A DNA stretch of 64,000 nucleotides, taken from contig NW_020290030.1 of NCBI RefSeq assembly GCF_003144195.1, positions 175,402-239,401 on the forward strand, given 5' to 3'. Shown here one piece after another: positions 20,540 to 33,818 of the stretch. The notes below the pieces were generated by a model. The model did not search any database, was not told the DNA's origin, and saw only the letters and a program-made list of their open reading frames with translations. Each line of letters starts with the position of its first letter. Position 1 is the stretch's first letter. Position numbers and translations under genes: made by a program. Source of the DNA: Ceraceosorus guamensis (Eukaryota; Basidiomycota; Exobasidiomycetes; Ceraceosorales; Ceraceosoraceae).

Positions 20540-21888
20540 CCTTGCGAATCGTTGTGCGTCGGCGATGAAGTCAAAGAGAATGAGGCGCGGATGTTGCTTG
20601 CGGGATGCGACATTCAGCACTTTGATGAGGACCAAGCCCCTTTAAGTTGCGGAGACCGATCACCATCGGTATCGCGAGAAAGTATCCGGCGGTGATTGTG
20701 GGTCGGCAGAGTGTCCCTGACCTAGACCGGTCTAACTCATTATGCGGGGCGCTTGGCACCTCACACAGACTCACGACTGTGCAAACGCCTGACGAGCGGG
20801 ATTGGTCAGGGTCCTTCGCTGCGTCATGGTGCGCATGACTTGTGAAGGCACAAAGCTGCTGGAGGCCCAAGTGCGCGTTGGAGACTGGGAGGTCTCTGAA
20901 TATGCCGAGAGGGCGCCAAGGCTCGGGCATTTTTGCGGAGAAGGCAAGTGCTTGCGACTAGACTCCGGTACTGTGCGTCAGACACCGAGCGGTGCTGCCA
21001 AGAAGCATGCTTTGCCCGAAGGCAAAACCATCCGTTGCCGTCACGAGCACCTTTTCACCAGGAAGAGAGTTTTGTACGAGCGACTCTCTGGCCTGATGAC
21101 GTTGAAGGCGGCGAAATCGTCTGCTCCCGATACTGAGCATGACTAACAAATCCGCTCTTCTCGTAACTGGAGAAAGAGAAGGTGACTCCGCAGCGACCAA
21201 AATTGCAAGTGCGTTCGCCGCATGTAGCGCGAAATCAGGAGCGTGGGGGGCCCAGCATTCACGAAAAGATTGTGATTGGCAAAAGCAGGGGATTTGAGTG
21301 ACGATGCGAAACCCATGACGGAAGGAGAAGCAACTCCGACACCTCAGCTGCAAACGAGGTGATGTGGATGGAGGATGCATGCATGCGCGCAAGTCACGAC
21401 GAGCCATTCGCCGCGTCGTGGCAGTCTTCGTCGTGAGTGTGAGTGTGTGTGGAGGCCAAGATCTGCTTCTTCTGCAGCTGTGCGATGTGGCTTGCGCGTG
21501 GAATGGAATCTTGGCGCTTGGCGCTTGGCGTGCGCACGCGCACGCGCACGCGCTCATGCATCGCACGTATTAGAAAGCAAGCCAGCCAGCCACGTATCTT
21601 CGCGGCCCGCTCGCCGTAACTTCTGCACGCAGCAGCCGATCAAGCGGCAGTCCTTGTTGAAGTCTCTCAGCACCTATAGTCATGACCCCGAGAAGAAGCG
21701 TCAAGCTGTACATGCAAAATGTCGGCGATGGCTCGTCAAAAATTGAGCGTCTATGAGCGTCTAAAGCATACGCAGACCAAAACATTCACGGGTAAATGGA
21801 TGATGATTGACTGACTGACGCCTGCGACATTGCCGCAGGGGCAACGACCGTCGTTCGTGGCATTCGGGACCATTGCGCTCTAGCTATT
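20540..21888. other. Intergenic region, 1.35 kb
   Basis: Upstream of the MFS gene and downstream of HRD1. No convincing gene. It contains a CACGCG-type alternating repeat (about 21531-21553) and a GT-rich patch near 21436-21450. Overlapping open frames on both strands have no recognisable domains. Confidence 0.45.
21531..21553. repeat. CACGCG alternating purine-pyrimidine repeat
   Basis: GCGCACGCGCACGCGCACGC-type run, strictly alternating purine and pyrimidine, so potentially Z-DNA forming. Confidence 0.7.
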
Positions 21889-24869
21889 TCACTGAGCAGG
21901 CGCATTGACACCCTCGGCTGGGGCCTTGCCCTTAGCGTCCTCGTCTGCTTGCTGGGTGTCACCAGGCGCGTCCGTGCGAGCAACGGAGCTCACAGAAGGT
22001 GTGGGCGCTATGCCGGTGCTCTCTGCCACATTGTCGCTTTCGGGAAGCACGCTCAACGCTTTGGTGAGCTCATCGACAGCAGTCCACAGCGTGCCTTGCA
22101 CCTGTGCCAAGACTCTAAGTCGCTCTTCTAGGCCCTCGCGGGTGTCTTGTGACAGGCGCTGGAGTTGCTCGGGACTGAGATTGTTTAGAGAAGGAAGATT
22201 GTCTCGAGACCCGGATGAGTCGATGTTCATCAAACCGTGCGCGAGGCGCACGGCAATGTTTGCCGACGGCTCGGGCACAGATAGATGATACGGCAAATGT
22301 CGTCCGTATCGCTGCTCAAAGTCGGGAATTTGCTGCGGATCAAAAAGTGGAACCAGATCTCTTCCTCCATACTCAGCACTGGCAATGCTTTCGCTGACGC
22401 CGTTGACCACGGCAGTGCTCTGTGGCGAGGCTGGTCTTGGTTGCCTGAGTGCATCGGTATCACTGACCACAAGAGGCTTTGGCTCTGTTGAAGCCGAGGA
22501 AAGAGCTGCGAATCGCTTGAGAGCCGCCGCTCGTGCGGCTTCACGAGCATTGGCAGGATCGGATGACGCTGTCTCCTGCGCGTCTGCCTCGGGGGGAGAA
22601 CTTCGTTCCATGCTCGGAGATACCTCGTGCCTCGCCGCCGTTCCATTCTGTGCAATGGCGCCGGAGGCTGACGTCGGCGCTGAGCCACTTTGCGCGGCAG
22701 ACGTGGACGTAGAAGCTTTGGGAGAGGGAACTTTTGACCTGGTCGATCTCGAGGCTTGGGGGTCGTGTTGCTCTGCGGACGACCCAGCTGGTCCTCGGCG
22801 CGCAGCCCAGGGAGGAGGCGGCAGACCATCGTACGTTGATGAAGCGTGCTCGGCAACTGGCGCTTGTCCGCGAAGTGTCCAGACTGCGCCAAGCTGTGGA
22901 GTCTCACCACTCCATTGTTGATTGTCTGTTGGAGATCTCGGCGGCACAGACCTCGTTGCTGAATGCCAAGACGCGAAGGGGTCTGGCTGCAGGAGAATAT
23001 TTGAATTTGGCACAGAGGACAGCGTGGAATACGGTCCAGGCTCTGTACGTCGAGCGGGAGCGGCGCTCGAGCTTGAGGGAGTGGCGCTAACTCCTGCGAC
23101 GTCAGTGCGCGGGGGGAAAGCTGTCGTCGCCGCACCGACTTGGGCAGCTCTTGCAGCTTGCTCATCAGCACTCTGTCTGACCTGTCGCGTGTCCGCTGCA
23201 AGTTGCTCAAGGTAGTCGCGCAATGAAAGGCGCTGAGATTCTACTTGGGTTCGCGAAGGCCGACCAGAAGCGGGCTGGTTCGTGCCTGTTGGCGGTGGCT
23301 GACCAGCTTGGCCGGGTGCAGCTAGAGGTCTCGGGCGGTTCTGTGCTTCGAGCGGAGCCGGTGCTGGTGCTGGTGCTGCGCCCGCTGCTGGACGATTTGT
23401 CGAGGCCTCCCTTTGACCTTCGGTGAAGACTGTTCGACGGCAGGTCGGACAAGCTTGTTGCCGCTCAAGCCAGGATCGGAGGCAATGAAAGTGGAAGATG
23501 TGCCCACACGGCAGCTTCTTAGGTGTCTCATTTGGCCCGCGCGGACGTGGTTGCTCAGCTTGAGCCGTGGCACCAGCTCCCGCTGCGCCATCGTCACTGG
23601 CCGTAGCTGCCAATCCTTCGGACATTTCTTCTCTGCAAATGATGCACGTCTTGTCTGTCGCGTTGAGCTCTGCCGCGCTGGCGTTCGGGAAGCGAGACTC
23701 CATGTTGCGAGTGGCAGCACGGTATCGGAAGAAGTGCCTGACGCGCGAAAAGAAGCTCCTGGCTGTGAGGAAGACGTCACGCACCATGTTGAGTGGAAAA
23801 CCGTAGTATGTCAAGATGAGCAGGAAAAAGCCGAGATAGATCAAGAGCTTCATGAAGTCTGCAGGCAAAGTGACGCATTAGTGCTGCTCGCGCTGAAAGG
23901 CTCCGACGATGTGCTCACCTGTTGCAAGGTCCACAAAGAAGACGTACATGCTCTTGCCCTCCCATGGTTCGGCATGGCGCAGGTCGTGACAGTTTATAAT
24001 GTACTTTGCCGTAGTCCGCAGCAATCCAGCGGTGAGAATCATGAACTGCGGTGTACGTCAATGGGGATCGTGAGCAAGATTCTCGCACCACCAGGACTCT
24101 CATCACGGGCACCATTCCTCAGCTCACCTCGCTTGCGAACAAGATCATGACGCCAACCTGCTGTTTGTGCAGCAAGATGATTTCGCATGCGAAAGCCACC
24201 AAGAAAATGTCCAAGCAGAGGAGTGTCCACAAGACGCATACCATGCGAACGTGAAAGAGCCTCGAAAGCGAGGGTGCTTGCTCCATCTAGTCCGCGCAGG
24301 TGGTCGAGGCAGGACGCCATGTGTTCAGTAGGTGCGCTACAAGGCTGACATGACCGATTCACATCGCAGAAGGCACCCTTACTCACAAAGTCGACTCGAT
24401 CTTCGCACAACCAGTGAAAGACCTTTAAAAACAGCAGAGTACCAAAGAGCAGCACAAAGCTAGCGTCGAAGGAATCTCTGAAGATTGTCATCGCAAGCAG
24501 TCCTTCCGTGACCGCGTACCAGCTGCGCTCGTAGAGGTGCTGTCAAACAAGAGGAGCGACGGGTGTAAGTATCGAGTCGATAAGGGTACGCTCAGCCAAT
24601 AGCTTGCCCACCTCGATCTCGACGGCCCTCAGTTGACCAAAGAATGCCTTTTGTGCGCATTTTCCCAGTATCAGCGCACAGAAGATGCCAAAATTGAGCA
24701 ACACCAGCATGCTGCCATTGGACCTTGCTAGCAGTACGCCAGCCGAGTAGAAGTTGGGTCTGGAAAGGAAGGCGTGGAGCACCACCAGTCCAAAGGCCGC
24801 AGTGGAGACAGCTCCGTAAGCTGCAAGCCTTGCGGCCGTCAGTGGAGCTGTCGGTAGTGCTCGCGGCAT
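21889..24869 (-). CDS. HRD1: HRD1-type ER membrane RING E3 ubiquitin ligase
   Basis: Multi-exon, ATG at 24869. The N-terminal half has repeated hydrophobic helices spread over several exons (AAYGAVSTAAFGLVVLHAFL, MLVLLNFGIFCALILGKCAQ, DSFDASFVLLFGTLLFLKVF, LLIYLGFFLLILTYYGFPLN). YERSWYAVTEG and HWLCEDRVDF are characteristic of HRD1/synoviolin. Then a RING-H2 domain: CIICREEM, a low-complexity insertion of about 40 residues, CGHIFHFHCLRSWLERQQ, ACPTCR. The C-terminal 450 residues are Ser/Pro/Ala-rich and probably disordered, with a short helical segment near the end (NLSPEQLQRLSQDTREGLEE). HRD1 ubiquitinates and helps retrotranslocate misfolded ER proteins. The insertion between the second and third zinc ligands also occurs, shorter, in yeast Hrd1. 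Confidence 0.95.
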
Positions 24870-27800
24870 GATGTTTCCTTTTTTTCTGGTAGGACGGTCT
24901 CGGAATGCTGGCCGCAAAGTCGACGTGCGACCTGCAATGGCGCTTAGTGGTGCGCTCACTGCTAGACAGCGTCCCGGACCGTCAAATTTTCAAAGTAAGG
25001 TCGCAGCGCTCCAAAAGTGGTTATCATCGACTCGCGGTGAGCTGAAACGAGACCGCGAGTGCTGAAGACGTCAGGAAGGTGGTGCAGCTGGTCGAAATCA
25101 TGGGGAAGGTCTAGGTGGACGGCCCTGATGAGCTGTAGCCTCGAACCTGGGTAAGCTTCATGATGCTCATCAGCCGAAGCGGTTCAGGCTGAGCGGATGC
25201 AGGGAAGGATTTCACGTGATCAACCGACGTGGCTCCAAAATCAAGACACGTGACTTGCCCAACATCATGAATAAGGCGCGTCACACGTGCCAGACGCGAT
25301 CGAGGTGCCGGGTCATACGCGTACGTGTAGTCAAATCGTGAATACAATTATTGATTTGCGCGCACAGGGCCTTGAGCAGCAATCGCGGGCACTTAGCAGA
25401 GCTAAATTGTGTTTGGGGTCTTGCGTCGACGACCTTGACCCACCATCAGACTGACCGAGATTCCTTCAGAAATTGTCGCGTGCGTCTTGCGCGTGCTGTT
25501 GATGCTAATTCTTGATTGCTATACCGGTGGCTAGGGTGCAGCTAGCTCATCGTCGCGTCGACCGACGCCTGTCAAGTCGTGAGTGTAGCTGCACCCCGCC
25601 GGACTCCGACAGGTGCGTGAGACCCAGCAAATCAAGAATAAACGTGAGTGCGTATAATTTAAAACAATGCCGTTGCATATGCTAGTCCAGCTGAGCTTCG
25701 TGGCGGCTTGCTCTTTATTCTTGATTCTCATCATATTATTCTTTTGATTCTCATCATCGCAAAGCTCACTCAGGATCACGAATGTTCACTTACATCTCAT
25801 ATTTTATCATTTACAATTTTGATTGTGATTGCAGCATGCAGCAGAGCCAAGCGGGATCATCAAATGACTCGCGCGCACTTCATGTACCGGTGCGGTCGGC
25901 CAAGAGAAAAAGGCCTTCTCCTGCTCGGCAATAAGGTAAGGCGGGCCCGCGCGCCATCACCGCCTTGCTGGCCACCTTGCATCAGTTGTCAAGGAGCGCG
26001 GCTATGCACGGTCGGAGCAACACCGTACAGTGACAGTGGAAGCACACGCATGCCCTGCTAGCAGCAACTAGCCTGCCGCCCGGATTTGGTAAGCATTGCA
26101 TAGAAGGAAGGAAGGAAGGCAGGTACGGCTGGAGCGCGAAAGGCGCATTCTTTGCAAATTGCAAAAGGTCACGGAAGAGATGGGCTGATGGCGGCCAGCT
26201 CGTGGCTGACGAGTGCCGCACCTTCAAAACGCCGCTCTTGACTGGTACAAGATGCGAGAAGCAGCACTCGACGTTCACGATTCGTGATTTACTATGGGAG
26301 ATCATGAGCGTTGGGAGAGGCGTTCGCGACAGCTGAACCGGGGAGTTGAGCTGTTGTGGTGGGAAGGGGGGATTTGACAAGCGGATGCATGCTGATGCAT
26401 GCACATCACGCATCTTCTCTGTGGACCCTGACACTTCCATGTTCATGTCACGAGAACCCTGGACGTGCAGTTCATCAAGCAGCCGGGCGATGCAGCGGTG
26501 CAACAAAGAGCCGCGCTAGGACTTTTCCCTCTTTCGAGATTGCATGGAAGCCTGCCAGCTGCGCTTTCTGTCGCGGGTATGTGGTATGGTAGCAGCAGCA
26601 GCAGCAGCAGCATCAGCAGTCAAAGCACAGTAGTCCCAGCAGGAGAACAAGTGAGTGGTGCTCACAACTGTTGTAGGTGCAAAAGTAGTGAGTGCAGCAG
26701 GTACGGAGCTTTTGAAGTGCCTGGCGCTGCTGCTCGTTGCGCATCCGCGTCCCCGTCCGCATCCGAGGGATGTCTTCCTTATCGCTACCATGTATCCATA
26801 TCCACACATGTGATTGTCTCTGCTGTGCGGTGCATGACGCGGGGTTCTGTGCACACGTTTCGTTACACAAATGACTGTAGATAGGAATCAACAAGTCACA
26901 ATAGTAAGTGGTTTATAGGCACGCATGTCACTCGCGGGGGCCGCAGCAGATGAGCGGCGCATTTCGCGACTGCCTGTGTGACTCAAACTGTGGGGATAGG
27001 TGTAGGCATTCGTAATTCATGATTGTATACGTTGGACAGCCACAGCGATCATGCACACAGCGATGAGAAGCAGCAGCAGCTAAGGCAAAGCAAGCAAGCA
27101 GACAAGGATCGAGGAGAAGTCACGATCGAGTTGACGCCAGAGGCCGCGCCGCCGCCGCTGCTGCTGCGTACGTGCTGCGTGCTGCGTGCTTGGTGCATGG
27201 ATGGAGGGCATGAATTTGCATGCCTCGCGCGTCCTTTCTATGCGCAGGAGGTATATGCTGCTGCTGATGCGTGGTCTTCTTTTGCGCTGGTCGACCGCCA
27301 TGACAATCAGCTTGGACCCCTACTCCCATCGACCGCCGCCTCATGTCATCGTTCCGAGGCCCCTTCTTCATCCCACTCGTGACCCTTACTCGCACCTCTG
27401 AATCTCGCCATTACGAGTGTGACTCACATGTCTCCGGCGCGTTCATCGCCTATCTGCTCGATTTCTTCAGTCAGATTCACGGCAAACGATTGGCAATCAG
27501 TCAACATCGCAATTTTCGGCCTGGTAGCCCGACACAGCACTGCGGTACTCAGCATACATAGCATCATTGCTACCTATCCTGCTACAGCGCGGTCAGCCTC
27601 TGAGATACGATTCCAAGTCCGATCCTGAAGCTGCCCTGCTTCATCGATTCTGCGCTCTCTGTACCGGTACATACCTACCTGTCCCACTTTTGCACTAGAG
27701 GTGGCCATCAAGCGCACGGCTCCCAACGCCTGTGATTCGCATGCCCAATCGCCGATTGGCATCGCGACGCCTTGTCCGCGTCTACGCTTCACCTCCGCGG

Positions 27801-28075
27801 CGTACATTGGTGTCCGCGTAGAAGGCTCGAGCTCGGTGCAGCACAACAGACTAGAGAGTCGTTGGGCGCGTGGGGTAAGCTCTACGGCGTCAGTATTCCC
27901 ATCGGCTAGTGCGGATCAGAGGTCAGAAGAGGTTGAGGCGTGGTGCCGCTAAATACAGCGATTTCGACGTCACAATTTGCGAGATAAACGGCAATCGCGC
28001 CGACCTGTGAGAGCAGCTCGAGCGTCAAAAGCTGGCCAAGCTCGACCCACCAAAGGAGCAAGTCTCGAGCATACG
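24870..28075. other. Non-coding stretch, 3.2 kb, with microsatellites
   Basis: Divergent promoter space between HRD1 and the WC-2-like gene. It is AT-richer than its surroundings around 25600-25850. It carries a TTCACGATTCGTGATTT palindrome copy (26274-26290), a GGAA repeat (about 26103-26118), a CAG run (26591-26618) and CTG/CTGCTG patches around 27150-27270. No ORF has recognisable domains. The 3' part is likely a long 5' UTR of the regulator gene. Confidence 0.5.
26591..26618. repeat. CAG trinucleotide repeat
   Basis: Run of AGC/CAG triplets interrupted by CAT, in intergenic DNA. Confidence 0.75.
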
Positions 28076-28900
28076 ATGAAGCCCAAAAAGGAGCCTTCAG
28101 CCGACATTGGGCACTCAAAGCAGCTCAAGACGACCTCTCACCGAAAGTCGGGTGACACCGATTTCTCCAACGACCAGTCCCAGAGGGTGCAGCAGCAAAT
28201 AGCAGAGATGCAAGCCCAAATGGCGATGCAGCAACGCCAGATCCAACAGCAATCCATTCAGCTCCAGCAGCAACAAAGGCACAGCGATCAAGGTCATCAG
28301 CAGAGGGTTGGCCCTTTCCTCGGCCACTTTGGCCAACCACCTGGTACGCCTCAGCCAGGCAACGATCCTCAGCAACAAGCATTTCAGTCACCATCAGCCT
28401 CGAGTGTGAGCTTCCCATACCAAAGCGCAGCGCAATATTCCCAATTGCAGCAGCGGATGCAGCAGTCTCCTCAGCAGCAGTCTCACTCGCAGCAGCAGCA
28501 GCAGCAATTTGGACCATCAGCCAGCGGACCAAGCTTTGCTCTCGGCTCTCAGTCCCTCGATGCGGGTCTCAGCAACGGAGGCATGCGCTCGTTTGGTACC
28601 GGAGCCAACTCGGCAGCCGCTGGAATGAGCGGACAGGTGCCGTTCAAGAACGCTGAGCTGGATGCTTTGGTCGCTGCCTACATGAATCAAAGCGAGTCTT
28701 CCGGCACTGGCGCAATTCGACAGCCGGTGACAGCGGGCTCCGGCTACACGATCGGATCTCGCAACCCCTTTGCCGGACAGCTTGAGGGGAATGCAGCGGC
28801 AGCGGTTTATGGGCAGATCGGCTTGGGCACTGAGCCTCACTGGGCTCGTGGCACAGGCGGTGGAGACGATGCAACGAGGAGTGGTGGGATTGCGCTACAA

Positions 28901-28934
<34 letters not shown>

Positions 28935-31591
28935 TCCAAATGCTTCAGCAACAGCAGATGCAGCTGCAGATCATGCAAGTGCAGCAGCAACAGCAACAGC
29001 AACAGCAACAACAGCGAATCGATGACGTCGCATCCGGAACATCAGGCTCTTCAAGATCCCGACCTCCCTTGGGTCTCGGTCCATCTGCCATGCAGAGTGG
29101 AGGCTACGATGGAGATGGCAGTAACCTTTCCTCATCGGCAACGCCAGGTGGCACGTCGAGCGGCGATGACGGCTCAGGCAAGAGACGACGAATGACTTTC
29201 GGTGGATCTGGAATCAATTCCTCTTCCAATGCTTCTAGCAATCACGCTGGTCTCCCACATCAGCCCGCATCCGCTCGCTTGCCTCCCTCCGACTACGTTG
29301 GATCCATGGGACCGCCGCAATTGACAGCCCCGCCAAGTCAGCGAAGCTCTCAGGTAGTGAGCCAAGATCAGCAAAAAAGCCCCATTACCCCAGCGACAGC
29401 GCGTTCTCTCGCGGCTTCTGCTTCTGCAGCCGCCACTGCAGCCGAGTCCTCGCACGCAGCTCTGGCCCGCCACAGGAGGGTGTACAGCGGTGACGTACAT
29501 GGCGGTGGGGGTCCAATGCTCACCTCTAAGACAAGTCATGGGAGTCCGGCAAGAGGAGACAATGCAATGGATGCCCATCCAGGCGACCTGAGCAACATTT
29601 CCCCTCACAATGCCTTCTCACGCTCCACCAGCTTTGCTACTCAGAACACACCGTCGTGGCTAGGCTCCGCCTCTCGGCCCGTGCTGAATACGTCGGGTTC
29701 GATAGGAGGACCTGCGCATCCTTCGATCCAAGGCCACGCTGCGTCTCATCCGCCAGGGTTGGGCTCGCAGGTATTGAGAGGCCCCGATCGAGCCTCTATC
29801 GGCCACAATGCAGCCAGCGACTTCACTCGTAGGAAGGGTTGGAGCGCAAGAGTCGTTGAGGAGTTGCTCGACATGGTCCATGTGCTCGACGATGAGGCCA
29901 GATTTCTGTACGCGACACCTGGCATCTTTCAAATGACTGGATGGCGTGCCGAAGAGCTGCGCGGCATGCCTCTTTGGAATGTGAGTCCGCGTCTGCAAAT
30001 GCTCAGATGGAGTTGGACAACGCTGACTTGCTGCTCCATTCGCGTCACCAGTACGTCCACCCTGAAGACGTTGAGGACGTCAAGCGTGAATTTGCCCGCA
30101 TGTCGACGGAGAAGGCGGACATGACGTGCTACTACCGTTTTCGGCGGAAACCCCAGACGGCAGCCGACAAGCGCCAGAAGCGCGCGGACATCGAGCTCGC
30201 CACAGCTGCGGGTGACTCGCCGTCAACATCAGGTGTAGATTCCCAAGGCGATTCATCCTCTGCAGAGCCTGGTTCACAACGCGGGCCAAATCGAGCACGA
30301 AGAGGCGCATCGAATACTGGTAGCCCTGATGAAGACGATACCGAGGAACACTGGGAGGTTTTTGAGACCACCGGACATGCGTATGTTCCTCCGAAACCTC
30401 TGCAACTTGATGCCAATGGCGAGCTTGATCACGACGAGATTGACAAGATGCTCACAGACAATGCAGGCGGGGACGGCGCCATGTCTGAGACGAACGAAGG
30501 GAAAAAGGCCGGCGATGGCGTGCAGGAGTCCCCGTCCAGCTCCAGCAAAGTCAAGCACTATTTCTGCTCTGCCAGAGTCTATCCCACCAAGAACGTGGCG
30601 ATGTTGGACTCGTTCTTGGAGCTCAAGTTGGAGAATGAGCGGTTGCGTCTCTTGCTAGCAGACATGGATCTCAAAGACGGGGAACGCATGGCGCGGCGAT
30701 CGTCTTCGCGGTACAACGCAAGTGATGGGCACCTCGATGAGCGCAAGAGTGGGACCGATGGGCAATCCCAAGGCCGCGCTTCTTTGGACGATGCTGCGTA
30801 TCATCCCGACTTCTTCTACAAAGCGGAACTTGAAGCTGCGGCGGACCACAGGCGCGAGAGCGCCAGCTCGATGAACGGCGCAGCTTGGCGGAGAGAGAGC
30901 GGAAGCGATCTTGCTAGTCACAAGTCTCAGCCTACCAGCCCTCCGCTGGGATCGAACACGATTGGCAACACACCTTCTTCCACCATGCAGCGCACTTTGA
31001 CGTCTGGTACAGGCGTTGCTGAAGAAAGCGAGGAGGATGACGACGGCGATCTGGACGGGACAGAGGATGGCAGCAGGAAAAAGGTAAGCTCAGAAGCAGA
31101 GATTTTGCTGCGTGGGAGCTACACTGACGAAAATGGTTTCGTGTTGCTACTGTCCCCAGAAGAAACCCAAAGGCGATGAGGGCGACTATGTGTGCACAGA
31201 TTGCGGGCGGATCGATTCTCCTGAGTGGCGAAAAGGACCACTGGGACCCAAAACCCTTTGCAATGCCTGCGGCCTTCGATGGGCCAAAAAGGTGAAGCGC
31301 AGCGGAGGAGACCCCACCGCTATCTCCAACGCTGCGGCCAAGACCCCTTCCAAGAAGTCGCAAGCTGCTGCAGCAAGGGCCGCGGCTCACGCTCATCGTC
31401 ACGCGCACCAGAGCACAGGCATTGATATAGGGATGGGCGTCTTGATGGGACAGGCCTCTCAGACAGCACACGCTGCGATGAATCAGATGCCTGCTTTTAT
31501 GCAGGATCACTCTTCTCAACACCTTTCGACGATACAACAACACGACATGTCACCTCAGCACGGAAATGACCTTATGAACGCGCACCACTGA
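28076..31591 (+). CDS. White collar 2-type PAS/GATA transcription factor
   Basis: Three exons from ATG 28076 ([12 protein letters not shown]). The N-terminal 600 residues are low-complexity, with coiled Gln-rich blocks and two poly-Q tracts encoded around 28900-29015. A PAS domain follows ([39 protein letters not shown], then [14 protein letters not shown]), interrupted by an acidic/Ser insertion before [14 protein letters not shown]. The last exon encodes a C-terminal GATA zinc finger: [16 protein letters not shown], then [11 protein letters not shown], the exact style of WC-2. With WC-1, this protein forms the photoreceptor complex controlling light responses. A single PAS domain and C-terminal finger support WC-2 rather than WC-1. 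The first frame continues upstream without an ATG, so 28076 is the first usable start. Confidence 0.93.
28897..29018 (+). repeat. CAG/CAA repeat encoding poly-Gln
   Basis: Two runs of CAG/CAA codons inside the WC-2-like coding sequence, separated by a Leu/Met/Gln-rich stretch. Likely length-polymorphic. Confidence 0.85.
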
Positions 31592-32300
31592 TAACCACTT
31601 GCATCGCCGGCCTCCTCCTCGACCTTCGACACCTCCGACTCTTCCAGCGAAGCCTGTAATATTTGTACGGATGCACGCATTGTGGACCTTGCACTCACGC
31701 TTTGTGTGCCCCCTCGCTTCCTCGTCTTTCCTCCAACATCGATTAAGTGCACACTACCTTATTTATAGCAAGGGCTGAGGTCCATGTCGCGCACCACGTC
31801 TATGTCTCATCCTATTCGAGCATGGGCCAGTGCAGTCACGCTCGACGTCGACGGCTCGCTGCTCTGCCCGACGCCCCCATTTTCACAACGCCTGCCTACT
31901 GTCTTGTTGTATGCATACACGCCATATCTAAAGGAAGCTCAAACACATGTCTAGTGATTTACGCTTGTCAGTCCGCCGAGTTGGCGCAGCTCGCACCTTA
32001 CTCTGAACTCTGAAGCATCCTGATGAGACGGGCGTGAGCCAGCAGACCGAGTGGAGTCTTGCCCGTCAATTCAATGCTCTGTTCTGACTCCTGACCAAGA
32101 TGGGAGATGTTCGAGCGGCATCCCTGAATCACATGGTCCGCCAAGCTTCCAGAGACGACGGTGAAGGGCGCTGTCTGATCGCTGCACAGTGCAGTCGCGC
32201 ATTCAGCAGCGCGTGCGGGACAACCACCATCTCGCCTTCCGACAGCCACGTAGCTGGAAAAAAGTGGGATCGAGCCAAGAGACGGCGCTGCGCTCAAATC
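31592..32300. other. Intergenic region, 0.7 kb
   Basis: 3' flank of the WC-2-like gene and promoter of UreF. There is an in-frame open stretch just upstream of 32301, but the UreF family alignment does not require it. No other gene is seen. Confidence 0.4.
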
Positions 32301-33818
32301 ATGGAGGCCTCCGAGGCGAGGGCAAAGCGACGGAAGACCCACACAGAGGATGGGACGCAGCCGTCTCCAGAGCACAGCGGGCATCAGGCCCGCGAAGAGC
32401 CTGCCGAGAGATGGATGAATCTTAGCGACTCTGCAAGAGTGGACGACGATCACGAAGCAGGCACGCAGAGTCAGATGGACTATTTGCTCTTGCTGCTCGG
32501 GGACTCCAACTTGCCAACGGGTGAGTCTGAGGACGCGGAAGGAGCACACTTTCCCCCTCGCATACAGCCCCACACCTCTCTCTGACATTCACAATCTGTC
32601 GTGAATGGTAGGCGGATTTGTAGCTTCGTCCGGTCTCGAGTCATTCGCGGCGCACGGGCTCCTGAGGGCCTTCGGAACGATGGACTCCAGACCTTTGGCC
32701 TCTAGCTCCGGCCTCACCTCGGGCCTCCGGAATGCACCACTTTCTAGCAGTGGTCAACTGCTAGTGTACTTGGCTTCTTCGCTCGACTCTTATGCCAGCA
32801 CTTCATTGCCCTACCTGTGCGACGCGCATGGACTCGCCGCAGGGTATCTCTCGAGCGCGTCAAGCGAGTCCAAAGACGTGATGGAGCCCCGCTGCGATTA
32901 CGCTTCGGCTGCAATGATTGGCTTGAGAAAGCTCGACGATTCGCTCGAGGCCGGCTTACTGTCCAACGTCGCAAGACGCGCAAGCACGACACAAGGCGTC
33001 GCACTGTTGACTCTTCACTCGAAAGCATTTGCAAAGCCGATCGCTCTGACCAAAGGACATCCTGCAACTACTCAAACAGCACCGAAAGCAAAAGCAGCAG
33101 ACTTGAGACCCACCAGCCGACTACGAGCAGAAGAAATTCTCGATCTATATCGAGGTGCGATCAGAAGAGGTGAAAGCGAGGGCCATCTGCCAATCTGCTG
33201 GGGCGTATTTTGCGCAGCACTCGGCATAGAGAGAGGTGATTGGATGGCCATGGCACCGCTCCTTGCGTGTCTGGCTGGTAGCTGATGTGACTGCGCGGCC
33301 GCATCTGTGTTTATTCCGCAGATGCCTCGGTCAGGACGCACATGTTTTTGCAAGCGAGAGCAATCGTCTCTGCTGCCATTCGAATGAACGTCATAGGCAC
33401 ATACGCAGCTCACAGCCTCTTGCATTTTCAACTCAGATCAGTACTGACTTCTATCGTCGACAAGTACGGAGGGAATCCCAGTGTTGGTCTAGACGATGAC
33501 GTAGATCCAGATGAATGTGGACATCGTACCACTTCGAGTCAATATCGGACTCACCCCGCCATTCTTCGCTCATCAAGAGGCTACATGCATGGCGTGTCAA
33601 ACCATGCTACCGCTCTGCCCGAAGCTGTGAGAGATGACGACCTGAGCCAAGGCTGGGCGTGGGACTGGGAAGAGGAAGGTGCTTGGCATATACAGGAAGA
33701 CGAAGGGTCTCACGACGCGGGCCAGACGCGGGCCTCCGCTCCAGCCGTCACTTGGCCATTGGGCGAGATCCTGCAAGGTCGGCACGACGTATTGCACTCG
33801 AGAATGTTCAACAGTTGA
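32301..33818 (+). CDS. Urease accessory protein UreF
   Basis: Three exons from ATG 32301. The diagnostic UreF opening MDYLLLLLGDSNLPTG is split by an intron and continues GFVASSGLESFAAHGLL. Later segments fit the all-helical UreF fold: LLVYLASSLDSYAS, LRAEEILDLYRGAI, LPICWGVFCAALGIER joined to DASVRTHMFLQARAIVSAAIR, then GTYAAHSLLHFQL. UreF forms a complex with UreD and UreG that loads nickel into apo-urease. The protein has a polar N-terminal extension of about 60 residues and a polar C-terminal tail ending RMFNS. The neighbours are unrelated to urea metabolism, as is usual in fungi. Confidence 0.92.

Noticed and set aside
20958-21566. Minus-strand ORF of about 200 codons between the MFS and HRD1 genes
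   Set aside because: Runs through repetitive CACGCG/GT-rich DNA. Amino acid composition is Arg/His/Cys/Ser-biased as in shadow frames, with no domain.
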